From: Muribaculaceae bacterium
GTDB lineage: Bacteria > Bacteroidota > Bacteroidia > Bacteroidales > Muribaculaceae
NCBI GenBank assembly: GCA_910573745.1
Contig: CAJSYI010000002.1
Span: forward strand, 1-64,000
Length of the DNA stretch: 64,000 nucleotides
Direction of reading: 5' to 3'
Position numbers and translations under genes: made by a program. Positions within the stretch are counted from its first letter, which is position 1. Each line of letters begins with the position of its first letter. The notes beneath the pieces are model-generated. The model was given only the letters and a program-made list of their open reading frames with translations. It was not told where the DNA came from and made no database searches. Below are positions 1 to 8,629 of the stretch, in pieces.

Positions 1-119
<119 letters not shown>

Positions 120-327
120 TTATGTTTCCGTCTTGCGACGAATCTATCGAATTGTCCGTCCCGGCCTTCCGGTGTTGTCTCGGGCCCCCGCAAAACCAGC
201 CCCCGAAAGGGACGGCGCGGAAGCCCCGCTGCTTCCTTTGTCCTGTGGCATCGCTGTCAATGTCCTTGGGCATCCCGGTGAACCCCGGCCGCCCTCTCAG
301 GCTGGCCCCGTTCCCGTTTTGCGAGTG

Positions 328-359
328 CAAAGTTACGACCTTTCCACGGAACACGCAAA
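328..359 (-). promoter_or_regulatory. rRNA operon promoter
   Basis: On the minus strand TTTG (359-356) is followed by a 20-nt spacer and TAACTTTG (335-328), an exact match to the Bacteroidetes -33/-7 consensus TTTG-N20-TAnnTTTG. A T-rich stretch lies just upstream. Transcription would start near 320 and give a leader of about 200 nt before the 16S gene. The 360-519 stretch between this promoter and the next gene shows no coding potential that I can support. Confidence 0.75.
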
Positions 360-519
360 CTTTCCTCGAACTTTTTCCGAACTTTTTTGTTGAGGCTCAG
401 TCAAAACCCTGTCTGCCACACGTTTAACCGTGTGTTAAATTGTGTTCATTTGTGTTGCGGAAACATAAACGACGCCCGCGCGACGGTTTTGGCCTCTTCG
501 GCAACACATACACATAAGT

Positions 520-1227
520 TCAGAGTAGGGCGGCAAGAGACGGTATTATTGATGGATGGGTCTGCGCATCTTCTTCCGGAGTCCAACCTTTGCCCTTAAT
601 CCAAGCCACTCGGCATCCTATGGATTCAGCTGGGATTATGTCCTTTTTGAGGCTGTCTCCGACCACAAGCACCTCTTCCGGCCTAAATCCGAGAGCTTCC
701 ACCCCAAGAGAAAATATCTTCGGGTCGGGCTTGCGGACTCCGACAACGGCACTTTCCACAATCTTCCTGAAATATTTGAGCAGGCCGAAGTCTGCAAGCA
801 CCGCCTCAACGTTGCCGTAGAAATTGGAAACGAGCACAAGCGGATAAACCTCCGCAAGAGATTCGATGACGGGTCTCGCCCGTTCTACGGATGCTTTAGC
901 CGATTCGTAACACCGCAAAGCCACCGGTTCCGAAACAGCGTCGGCCTGAGCTTCAGAAAGCATACCCTGCTCCACAAGCCAACCGAACTCGATGCGCATC
1001 TTGATACGCATCAGGTCGCGGAAATCGTGGTGAGGCAGTATATGACGTGTTCTGGCGAGCTCACGTTCAGCAAAGACATAAGCGTCGCGTAACTGCTCTT
1101 TGGATACAGGCACACCTTCTTCCTGATACGCATGCCATATCACTTCACTCCAATGGTCGCCACCTGTGTCGATGGTGCCGCCATAATCGAATATTATCCC
1201 TTTTATGCCATCAAGAAACCTGTTCAT
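520..1227 (-). CDS. HAD-superfamily hydrolase (phosphatase-like)
   Basis: 235 residues, the normal length for a HAD hydrolase with a small alpha-helical cap. Seen motifs: motif I FDYGGTID near residue 14; motif II VLVSNF with its Ser near 131; motif III Lys in RKPDPKIF; motif IV VVGDSLKKDI. In motif I the second Asp of the usual DxDxT is replaced by Gly (DxGxT), which removes the residue that normally acts as general acid/base. The gene is last in a minus-strand run and its ATG overlaps the stop of the upstream CDP-alcohol phosphotransferase (ATGA). The context suggests it dephosphorylates an intermediate or side product of that pathway; the substrate is inference. Confidence 0.85.
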   Translation of the reverse strand: MNRFLDGIKGIIFDYGGTIDTGGDHWSEVIWHAYQEEGVPVSKEQLRDAYVFAERELARTRHILPHHDFRDLMRIKMRIEFGWLVEQGMLSEAQADAVSEPVALRCYESAKASVERARPVIESLAEVYPLVLVSNFYGNVEAVLADFGLLKYFRKIVESAVVGVRKPDPKIFSLGVEALGFRPEEVLVVGDSLKKDIIPAESIGCRVAWIKGKGWTPEEDAQTHPSIIPSLAALL

Positions 1228-2162
1228 TGCTTTTCGAGTTGAAGTGTGAAACGTCGGCAGATGCGTTCGTGGCGCACCACCATATATATAAGGAGAATGT
1301 TGAGCACCGTAAGTTCAAAGGCAAAATACAACCACGGCATCCGGAATATAAGAAGAGCCGCGAACAGCGCGAAAGTGCGAGTGTTGAAAGAAAGTATGTT
1401 GGTGTACTTCATCAGGGGCTTTGAAGCCTGACGGAACTCTTCGCGGAAAGACTGCGGTATCCTATGCCCGTAACGCGCGGCCAGCACACGGCGCAAGCGT
1501 TGCATCCAAGGGGTGCGTTTCTCCTGGCCTACCGTATAGTTGGTATAGAAAAGAAGCGTGAACTTCTGCCAAAAATCCTTTTTCCAAGACAAGGAACGGA
1601 ACTTATCCCACAAATCGGACGCGGAATCAAGCTCCGACCCCTCTTCGCCCTTAAGGAAGTAGAGATGGAACTGGCGGTAATAGTCAGCCATGGCAGCCTG
1701 AACGCCATGGAAAACGCCTGTGGCAACCGCCACCACCCATATCACCCACGCATGGGCGGAAAAGAAATCGGAAGTGGCGTTCTCACGCAGGCATATCGCT
1801 ATATATATGGCCGCAAACCACACATCTCCGCTCACGCCGTCGAGGATGCGACCTATCCGCGAATACTGCTTGGTCATACGAGCGAGCTGGCCGTCGGCAG
1901 AGTCGAACGAATCGGCAAGCATCAGCAAAAGGCATCCCGCAAGATTGAGCCATATGTTCGTGAAATAGAAAAGGCATCCCGACGCGAACCCGATGAATAT
2001 GGAAGCGATGGTGATGGCATTGGGCGTTATCCCCAGCCTTTTGGCCATCAACGCCCACCTATAACCGATCGGACGGTAAAACTTGAGGTCGAACCATTCC
2101 TCTGTGTCAAGCGATTTCAACGAATTCCTGAAATCATCTGATGTGCTTATCTTCTCACCCAT
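1224..2162 (-). CDS. CDP-alcohol phosphatidyltransferase family membrane enzyme
   Basis: 312 residues from the ATG at 2162, 4 nt after the upstream stop; a longer reading frame to 2264 overlaps that gene and lacks a plausible start. The family motif is visible near residues 90-115: DSADGQLAR, eight residues, then GRILDGVSGD. It supplies the metal-binding Asp residues of the family that transfers a phospho-alcohol from a CDP donor. Several hydrophobic segments fit an integral inner-membrane enzyme. The last Asp of the D-x3-D ending sits one position late (DGVSG-D). With a nucleotidyltransferase two genes upstream and inositol-phosphate synthase in the window, a role in phosphatidylinositol or a related head group is likely but inferred. 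Confidence 0.85.
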   Translation of the reverse strand: MGEKISTSDDFRNSLKSLDTEEWFDLKFYRPIGYRWALMAKRLGITPNAITIASIFIGFASGCLFYFTNIWLNLAGCLLLMLADSFDSADGQLARMTKQYSRIGRILDGVSGDVWFAAIYIAICLRENATSDFFSAHAWVIWVVAVATGVFHGVQAAMADYYRQFHLYFLKGEEGSELDSASDLWDKFRSLSWKKDFWQKFTLLFYTNYTVGQEKRTPWMQRLRRVLAARYGHRIPQSFREEFRQASKPLMKYTNILSFNTRTFALFAALLIFRMPWLYFAFELTVLNILLIYMVVRHERICRRFTLQLEKQ

Positions 2163-2166
2163 AAAT

Positions 2167-3030
2167 TCATCTTTTGTCTCTGATTGTCTTAAGCACGCAT
2201 TTGGCGATGAACGGCGCGGCCTCCTTGCGGCAAGGGGCAAACGACGGCCAGTCATTGAAGTCAATTATCCTTATGGAACCGTCCTGGTCCACAATGCAGT
2301 CTCCCCCATAAACCTTCACCTCAAGCGTGTCGGAAGCCTTCTGACAAATCTCGCGCAGGTAATCCTCCGAAAACGGGATGCCCTGCGACTTGCCGTTGAC
2401 GGCTTCGTAACCGTATTTGGAATGGCCCATATCAAACGGATAGAACCAATAGAAGAACGGCTGGCCGGATATACCGTAGAACTTCACAAGGTCGCCTTCA
2501 AGATGGCGGTTGATCACGGCGCGCCTGATTCCACGGAGACAATACTCCTGAAGCATGTCCTGCGCCTCCTCGATGTGGCGGCAATAGCTGACATCCTCTT
2601 TATGCATCGCGTGGAAATCGCCCCGCTTGATCCAGCACGACGAGAATCCAGCCTCCACAAGCTCACGGCCTACGGACTCGTTGGTGTTGACAATCAGCGA
2701 ATCGGGATACGGGATGCCGTGTCCCATAAGCAGACGCGTCATTTTCTCACGTGTGCAGTTTTCGATTCCGTAGCCAGAATTTATGACAATCACCCCCTTG
2801 TCCTCAAGTGACTGGAGCTTGGCAATGGAAGCCTGTTCACGGCACATATTCAGCACTACGTCGGCATCAATGTCCGACTCTATGAATCTCTCCTCGCTGA
2901 AGATGTCCACTATGCATCCTCTTTTGCGAAGCTCGTCGGCAGCAGCGTTGAATATCGCGGCATCGTTGCCTATATGGTTGGGAGAATAAGCTCCGGCACG
3001 CATGATGCCGGCAATCCTTATGTCTGACAT
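2167..3030 (-). CDS. ATP-grasp-like protein of unknown function
   Basis: 287 residues from the ATG at 3030 (the frame extends to a TTG at 3036). The N-terminal half looks like a preATP-grasp Rossmann region (DADVVLNMCREQ, GVIVINSGYGIENC). The C-terminal half ends with GGDCIVDQDGSIRIIDFNDWPSF, resembling the metal-binding end of ATP-grasp ligases (D-x-N-type IIDFNDWPS). A lysine in SSCWIKRGD would suit ATP binding. It lies between the nucleotidyltransferase and CDP-alcohol phosphotransferase genes, 4 nt upstream of the latter. I do not recognise a named family member. A ligase or kinase step that modifies the head group is possible, but no function can be assigned. Confidence 0.7.
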   Translation of the reverse strand: MSDIRIAGIMRAGAYSPNHIGNDAAIFNAAADELRKRGCIVDIFSEERFIESDIDADVVLNMCREQASIAKLQSLEDKGVIVINSGYGIENCTREKMTRLLMGHGIPYPDSLIVNTNESVGRELVEAGFSSCWIKRGDFHAMHKEDVSYCRHIEEAQDMLQEYCLRGIRRAVINRHLEGDLVKFYGISGQPFFYWFYPFDMGHSKYGYEAVNGKSQGIPFSEDYLREICQKASDTLEVKVYGGDCIVDQDGSIRIIDFNDWPSFAPCRKEAAPFIAKCVLKTIRDKR

Positions 3031-3073
3031 AAGCAAGTGTTAAAAGAAAGTAAAGAATAGAAAAGTATATGGT

Positions 3074-3784
3074 TCAGGAATTGATGAACGCCTCGGCCAC
3101 GGCAATGTCGGCGGCATGGTCAACATCGACTATCTTCCCGAGATCAAAACCCTTGATTCTCAGGCCAGCATCGACCAGAGCGCGCTGATAATTGCGCATA
3201 CGGCTCACACCTCTGTCCATACAGTCCTCAAGAACGTCGATCGCAGGCTCCGAAAGGCCGTATATACCCCCGGAGATGTACCTGACGCCGTCCCAAGGGC
3301 AGTCGCGAAAGGCGAGGATGTCCATACGGTCGTCCACATCTATATAAAGCGGCTTTTCATCGTCGATGAACCCGGTCATTGCCATCATTCCGTCCACATC
3401 CTCAGGCGCATCACGGAAAGCATCTACATATGGAGCGAAATCCTGAGTGCGGAAAATCGTGTCAACTGTGGTAAGGATGAAACGTCCCTTCCCGCGCATC
3501 AGGCGCGAAAGCTCATAGAACGAATGCATCGAACTCGGGGTGGACTTGACGATAAGCCTCAACGGGACAGCAAGCGAAGGAGCCAAATCGACGAGGAAAC
3601 GCTGCACGTCGGTCATCTGTTCATTCACTATGACGCTGACTGACTCGGCTCCGCACCCTATGAACACGTTTATCAGCCGCTCGATCATAGGGTGGCCGTC
3701 GAGATCAACGAGCGGTTTAGGGCGGTCAACGCCCTCTTGCCGGAGCCTCGACCCCTCTCCGGCGGCAATTATACCGTAATGCAT
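3074..3784 (-). CDS. NTP transferase (sugar/polyol-phosphate nucleotidyltransferase type)
   Basis: 236 residues from the ATG at 3784 (a TTG at 3796 is the alternative). The N-terminus carries the nucleotidyltransferase loop AAGEGSRLRQEG followed by RPKPLVDLDGHPMIERL, the signature of enzymes that join NTP and a phosphorylated sugar or polyol. TTVDTIF near residue 110 would supply the metal-binding Asp. It is first in the minus-strand run that continues with the ATP-grasp-like protein, the CDP-alcohol phosphotransferase and the HAD phosphatase. A CTP:inositol-1-phosphate cytidylyltransferase role would feed the CDP-alcohol enzyme directly. That substrate is inferred from context. Confidence 0.8.
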   Translation of the reverse strand: MHYGIIAAGEGSRLRQEGVDRPKPLVDLDGHPMIERLINVFIGCGAESVSVIVNEQMTDVQRFLVDLAPSLAVPLRLIVKSTPSSMHSFYELSRLMRGKGRFILTTVDTIFRTQDFAPYVDAFRDAPEDVDGMMAMTGFIDDEKPLYIDVDDRMDILAFRDCPWDGVRYISGGIYGLSEPAIDVLEDCMDRGVSRMRNYQRALVDAGLRIKGFDLGKIVDVDHAADIAVAEAFINS

Positions 3785-3820
3785 CTTATTCAACAAACGG
3801 GGGAACGAATCCCCCGAGAC

Positions 3821-3904
3821 TTAGAGTGTGTTTGAGATTTTTATTCTGATTTGCCAGGCAGTTTTTTACAGTGATATGCTCTTTTGAGCGTGCCTTTATG
3901 GGTC
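3821..3904. repeat. Dispersed repeat family B, internally deleted copy
   Basis: Starts AGAGTGTGTTTGAG and runs on as TTTTTATTCTGATT, CAGGCAGTTTT, then GTGATATGCTC and GTGCCTTTATGGGTC. The same blocks occur in the same order in the long copy at 54348-54624, where about 110 extra bases sit between TTTTACAG and GTGATATGCTC. The right part reaches the stop codon of pdxA. Confidence 0.7.
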
Positions 3905-5057
3905 AATCCTGCTGTCCGCCGGCTTCCGGAGAAACAGCGGCAGGAGCTGAAGGCTTCCTGTCGGCCTCCTTCTCGGAAGCCTCTTTCGCCGACCTGCCCT
4001 TGTCGGCTTTGCGGGAATCGGTCTGTTTGCGCAGAGGGTTGGCCGAAGCACGCTCGAAACTGCGGCGACAGCGGAAAATGTCGATTGCCTTGTAAATCGC
4101 CTCCCGCATCGACGTCTCGTCAGCCACGCCCTTCCCGGCTATGTCGTAGGCAGTGCCATGGTCGGGGGAAGTGCGCACGAACGGCAGCCCTGCTGTAAAG
4201 TTCACCCCGTTCTCCCGAGCCAAAGCCTTGAAAGGGGCAAGCCCCTGGTCATGATACATGGCCACCACCCCGTCGAAGTTCTTATAGACATCCGTAGCAA
4301 AGAACCCGTCGGCACTGTACGGGCCGAAAGCCAGGATTCCCTCCGCCACGCATTGGTCGATGGCCGGAGCAATCGTCTCCTGCTCCTCTTTTCCCAAAAG
4401 CCCGTGGTCGCCGCAGTGCGGATTGAGCGACAGCACGGCTATTTTAGGACGCTCGCAGGCGAAATCCGCCCTGAGCGAACGGTCAAAGAGCCTCACCACC
4501 TCCACGATGCGTTCCTTGGTAACGGCTTCCGCCACCTTTCCTATGGGAAGATGCGTGGTAACAAGAGCTACCCTGACATGGTCGTCAAACAGAATCATCA
4601 GAGACTTTGCGCCGTCGCCGGCTTTCGACTGAAGATATTCCGTATGGCCTGAGAAGCGGAACCCGTCGCCTTGAATGGTGTTCTTGTCAATCGGGGCGGT
4701 AACGAGCACATCTATGTCTCCCGCGAGCAAAGCCTCCGTGGCCTTTTCAAGCGAAAGAAGCGCAGCGGCGCCGCTTTCCGCCGACGGAGTGCCGGGAACG
4801 ACCTTGATGTCTTCGTTGGATATGTTGACGACATTGACCTCTCCGTCCGCCACACCCTCGGCAGAGGATACCTGACGGAAATAGAAATCGCCGATGCCTA
4901 AAGCCTTGCGATAGAACGACACCAATTTTGACGTTCCGAATATGACCGGAGTGCAGACTTCCGTGAAGCCTTCCGCACCGACGGCCTTTAGTATTATCTC
5001 ATAAGAGATACCGTTAATGTCGCCGTGGGAAATTCCCACTCTTATAGGACGGGCCAT
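3903..5057 (-). CDS. pdxA: 4-hydroxythreonine-4-phosphate dehydrogenase
   Basis: 384 residues. PdxA oxidises 4-phosphohydroxy-L-threonine with NAD in the DXP-dependent pyridoxal-5-phosphate pathway. Seen: GISHGDINGISYEIILKA at the start, TAPIDKNTIQ, FSGHTEYL and, near 285, MYHDQGLAPFKAL and TSPDHGTAYDIAGKG, which match the family's phosphate and metal sites. Most PdxA proteins are near 330-365 residues. Here the last ~50 residues form a charged, low-complexity tail rich in Lys, Ser, Glu and Ala with no recognisable fold. The stop codon lies against a family B repeat, so the tail may have grown by repeat-associated change. It is followed upstream by rlmN with a 45-nt gap. Confidence 0.93.
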   Translation of the reverse strand: MARPIRVGISHGDINGISYEIILKAVGAEGFTEVCTPVIFGTSKLVSFYRKALGIGDFYFRQVSSAEGVADGEVNVVNISNEDIKVVPGTPSAESGAAALLSLEKATEALLAGDIDVLVTAPIDKNTIQGDGFRFSGHTEYLQSKAGDGAKSLMILFDDHVRVALVTTHLPIGKVAEAVTKERIVEVVRLFDRSLRADFACERPKIAVLSLNPHCGDHGLLGKEEQETIAPAIDQCVAEGILAFGPYSADGFFATDVYKNFDGVVAMYHDQGLAPFKALARENGVNFTAGLPFVRTSPDHGTAYDIAGKGVADETSMREAIYKAIDIFRCRRSFERASANPLRKQTDSRKADKGRSAKEASEKEADRKPSAPAAVSPEAGGQQD

Positions 5058-5102
5058 GGTAAGTACTGGATACTGTGATTGTTGAGTATTTAATGATTTC
5101 TG

Positions 5103-6131
5103 TCATTGCTTGCAAGAAGTGGAAAGCATTCCGCATGCAGCAAGGATGTCTTCTCCGCGCGACGCGCGTATGGTGGCTATTATTCCGTGGGAATTGAGGC
5201 AATTCCGCATCATAAGCATTCTCTCTTCGCTGCAGGGGACGAGATCCACGCCCGCAACCGCATGGAAGCGTATGAGGTTGACACGGCACCGGACATTGCC
5301 TATGAGCTTGACCAGCATCTCGGCATGAGCGATGTCATCGTTCACGCCGCGCCACATTATGTATTCCAGCGACAGACGACGCTGATGGGAGAAATCGTAT
5401 GAGGAAAGCACCTTCATCACGCTTGCGATAGGGAAGGCCTTCTGCGCAGGCATCAGCTGTCCACGTTCGCGGGCATCGGCGGTATGGACAGATATGGCCA
5501 CATGCACCGAAGTGCGGTCGAGAAGCTCCTTGAGTTCCGGCAGCTTTCCGACGGTAGAGACAGTGATTCGCTTCGGGCTCCAGGCAAATCCCCATTGCGC
5601 GGTCAGAATCTCTATGACCTTCATCACCTCGCCTAAATTGTCGAGCGGCTCGCCCATCCCCATAAAGACCACGTTTGTAAGGTCTGAAAGCCCGTCGGAG
5701 GCACCTGCCGACAGAATCTGGTTTATAATCTGATGGGCGGTGAGCTGGGCCTTGAAGCCCATCTTCCCCGTGGCACAGAAATAACAGTTCATCTTGCATC
5801 CCACCTGTGAGGAGACGCAAAGCGTGGCACGTTCCTTGTCGGGTATGTATACGGTTTCAACCGAACGCCCCTCCCCCGCCGGGAAAAGATACTTCACGGT
5901 CCCGTCGGAGGAACGCATCTTCTTGACTGGTTTTTCACGTCCGACGACATAGTGTTCGGCAAGCCATTCACGGTTGCGCCTGGAAATGTTGTTCATCTCA
6001 TCGAACGACTCCACACGCTTCCCATATATCCATTGCGCAAGCTGGCGACCCACGAAGCGCGGCATGTTTCCGGCAATCGCAATGTCTTCAAGCTCATGAA
6101 GGGTCAGTCCTATCAGAGGGTATTTTCTCAT
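5103..6131 (-). CDS. rlmN: 23S rRNA (adenine-2503-C2)-methyltransferase
   Basis: 342 residues, normal for this radical-SAM enzyme, which methylates C2 of A2503 in 23S rRNA and often A37 of some tRNAs. The cluster motif CKMNCYFCATGKMGF lies near residues 112-126; VFMGMGEPLDN and the C-terminal Cys in AACGM, which acts as the methyl-carrying residue, are present. The ATG at 6131 is preceded on the minus strand by ACACTCTAAG, the end of a family B repeat. It probably lies upstream of pdxA in a common transcript. Confidence 0.95.
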   Translation of the reverse strand: MRKYPLIGLTLHELEDIAIAGNMPRFVGRQLAQWIYGKRVESFDEMNNISRRNREWLAEHYVVGREKPVKKMRSSDGTVKYLFPAGEGRSVETVYIPDKERATLCVSSQVGCKMNCYFCATGKMGFKAQLTAHQIINQILSAGASDGLSDLTNVVFMGMGEPLDNLGEVMKVIEILTAQWGFAWSPKRITVSTVGKLPELKELLDRTSVHVAISVHTADARERGQLMPAQKAFPIASVMKVLSSYDFSHQRRLSLEYIMWRGVNDDIAHAEMLVKLIGNVRCRVNLIRFHAVAGVDLVPCSEERMLMMRNCLNSHGIIATIRASRGEDILAACGMLSTSCKQ

Positions 6132-6138
6132 CGGGAAT

Positions 6139-6335
6139 ACTTAGAGTGTATTTGAATTCTTTTTCTGGTTCTAAAAAACAGTTTTACAAGTCCTTCCGGG
6201 AGCTGGAACCAGAGGCATAGCGAACCACGCCACGTGGCAAAGGCCGGAAAGGACGCAAAAAACCGGATGTTTCTTGAAAGTCTGACGGGCCACAGGCCCA
6301 AAGCCCATAGCCCGTCCGTTCACTTCATGACGAGT
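6139..6335. repeat. Dispersed repeat family B, diverged copy
   Basis: Begins TTAGAGTGTATTTGAATTC, then TTTTTCTGG, CAGTTTTACA, TCCTTCCGGGAGCTGGAACCAGAGGCATAGCG and AAGGCCGGAAAGGACG. These parallel the blocks of the copy at 54348-54624 (GGAACGAGGCGCATAGCG, AAAGGCCGGAAAGGGCG). It fills the 210-nt gap between rlmN and the ppiD-like gene. The right boundary is uncertain. Confidence 0.55.
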
Positions 6336-6342
6336 CAGGCAA

Positions 6343-8472
6343 TCAATCGCCTGCCTCGAATTTGTACACGTTGTTGACAATCTTGCGGTCGCCACGGAGC
6401 ATACCCTGCATGTCGGGGTTCACGAGCTGGTAATACTGCTGCTCGTAGCTGTCGGCATTGTAGGGGAAGTTCTCGTTCTTGCGGCTCTTCACGCGGTAGG
6501 CGTAAACACCGTCGGCACCTTTGACAACATAGACCTTGGCACCGGGGTTCGTGCCGGATATGCGGCCGGTAACCGCCGGATCGGAAACGCTGTAGTTGCG
6601 TCCAAAGCGGAAAGCCGGGCTTGATGAAGACTGCACGCCCATAGCGGCTGCGGCAGAGGCCACGGAAGAAGCCTTGGCCTGGTATTGTTTCACCATGGCA
6701 TCGCCAGCCTTGGAGGCGCGCACCTCGCCGGTGAGAAGATCCTTCACTTTCTTGTTGTCGGCCGGGATGAAATCCTCATACTCGGAATCGACCGCCACTG
6801 CATAGAGAGCCGGGGCATTGGCATCTTTCGATTCGTAGATGTGGCTCACGTCCCCCTTGTTGCCGTCAATCATCACCCAGCGTACCACCTGGCGGCTGTC
6901 GGGATAATACTGGTTCATGCCCTGGAAGCGCGGCACTGCGGGAAGCGACTGCGTGAAGTCGAATTCCTGCACGTTATACCCTGCCTTGGCGGCATTGGCC
7001 TTGAACTTGGCAGCGGTGCTGTTGGCAGCGAGGAACTTCTCAAGCTTCGCACGCTCGTCGCTGACCGTACGCACGCTCGGCTTCACGTCATAGCTGATTT
7101 CCTCGTATTCGTAGACTTCCACCGGAGCCTTCTTGTCGGCAACCTGCGCATACACCGCGCCATCGTTGGATTTGAAAAGCTCAACATATCTGCCACCGGC
7201 GTTCATAAGGGTGTCGAGCTGGCCTTTCTCGATGGCATTCGTAGGCCCGGCGGCGGTGAAGAGCTGAATCCACTGCTTGGGCTGCACGGTTACGCTGTCC
7301 GTCTTGTACACAGACTTGATGGAATCCACCACGATGCCGGAATTGAGAGTGGCAAGCACCTTTGCAGGAAGGGCGGCACCGGCCACGGAAACGATGTTGA
7401 CCTGAATCGAATCCACCTCAGCACGGCGTGAACCCATCTTTACAATAGTGAAGCCCCTTGGAGTCTCACTGATGAGCGACACGGAATCCGCAGGCGCGGA
7501 AGCCACATAGCTCTTGATAGCCGCGTTGGAGATGTCGGAAGCGCGGAGCTGACGGCGTTCCACCACCACGCCTTCACGGCGCATATCCTTGCCGAGGGTG
7601 CTGTCGCGGAGAGCCTTGACGGCCTTCTGGGCAAGAGCCTTGGCATTCTTGATGTCGGCTGCGGAAGGCACCACGTTCACGGCGATGAAAGAAACCTCCT
7701 TGGTCGGCTCCATCACCTCGAAACGGTAGCGTTCCTGCTTGTAGCGGTCGTTGATTTCAGAGGCACTGACAGGATACTTCTTCTCATCGAGCTGGCCGAA
7801 AGGCTTGAAAGCGATTTCGACGTCGGCGGTGGCCACGTAGTCGTTGTACATCGATTTCTTGTCAAGTTCGTTGGCCTTCACAGTCCCGTAGAGAAGACGC
7901 TGGTATGTGTTGCGTGCGATCATCTGCTTCGTCTCCTCCTCCACCGCAAGCCACTGACGCTGGAAAGGAGCCATGTCAGCGTCCGAGAGGCCGTTGCGCT
8001 TGGGATTGAAGATGATTTCATAAGCCTGCGCAGGAGTGGAAACCTGCACGCCGCTGGCCATCAGCTGGCGTATGACGAGATTGATCTTTTCGTTGATGGG
8101 GTTTTCGAGCATATAGAAGCGGAGCTGGTTGCCCGTGGAACGGACACCTGCCTTGTCCACAGCGTCGTCGAGGAGTTTCTCGCCCACGAGCTGTTCGAGC
8201 GCCATCTGCGCAAGGATCTGCGTGTCGAAATTGGCGTATTGCTGCGGATTCTGCCTGCGGGCCTCCTCAAGCTGGTTGTTGAGTTCCTGCCGCTTGCGTT
8301 GATACTCAGTATAGTCGATTTTCTGTTTACCCACCTTGGCCACCGTCGTCTGGTTGCCGAAGAGCTTACTGCCGTTGGTAATCGCATCGCCAACGATGAA
8401 AGCAAGCAGAGCCACACCGATCACGATGATGAGAAACACCGACTTGCTTCTGATTTTCTCTAATGTTGCCAT
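6343..8472 (-). CDS. SurA/PpiD-type periplasmic peptidyl-prolyl isomerase
   Basis: 709 residues. One N-terminal membrane anchor (residues ~12-32, VFLIIVIGVALLAFIVGD) is followed by a SurA-N-like helical region (VAKVGKQKIDYTEYQ, QMALEQLVGEKLLDDA) and a long periplasmic part typical of Bacteroidetes PpiD-like foldases, with central parvulin-like segments. These proteins help outer-membrane proteins fold at the periplasmic face of the inner membrane. The length fits the Bacteroidales family of about 710 residues. It has its own promoter at 8630-8661 and a leader of about 150 nt. The parvulin active site cannot be verified by eye. Confidence 0.85.
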   Translation of the reverse strand: MATLEKIRSKSVFLIIVIGVALLAFIVGDAITNGSKLFGNQTTVAKVGKQKIDYTEYQRKRQELNNQLEEARRQNPQQYANFDTQILAQMALEQLVGEKLLDDAVDKAGVRSTGNQLRFYMLENPINEKINLVIRQLMASGVQVSTPAQAYEIIFNPKRNGLSDADMAPFQRQWLAVEEETKQMIARNTYQRLLYGTVKANELDKKSMYNDYVATADVEIAFKPFGQLDEKKYPVSASEINDRYKQERYRFEVMEPTKEVSFIAVNVVPSAADIKNAKALAQKAVKALRDSTLGKDMRREGVVVERRQLRASDISNAAIKSYVASAPADSVSLISETPRGFTIVKMGSRRAEVDSIQVNIVSVAGAALPAKVLATLNSGIVVDSIKSVYKTDSVTVQPKQWIQLFTAAGPTNAIEKGQLDTLMNAGGRYVELFKSNDGAVYAQVADKKAPVEVYEYEEISYDVKPSVRTVSDERAKLEKFLAANSTAAKFKANAAKAGYNVQEFDFTQSLPAVPRFQGMNQYYPDSRQVVRWVMIDGNKGDVSHIYESKDANAPALYAVAVDSEYEDFIPADNKKVKDLLTGEVRASKAGDAMVKQYQAKASSVASAAAAMGVQSSSSPAFRFGRNYSVSDPAVTGRISGTNPGAKVYVVKGADGVYAYRVKSRKNENFPYNADSYEQQYYQLVNPDMQGMLRGDRKIVNNVYKFEAGD

Positions 8473-8629
8473 TCTGAAATATAGCTGATATTGGTTAATT
8501 TCTTATTTAAGCACGCCTAACGAAACAACAACCATACCACTGGCTGCCAATATCTTAATATCAGCAAGACAGGGCTTGGGAAGTCCTTCTCACGACATTC
8601 CGCCAAAGGCAGAGATGCTTTTAAGCACG

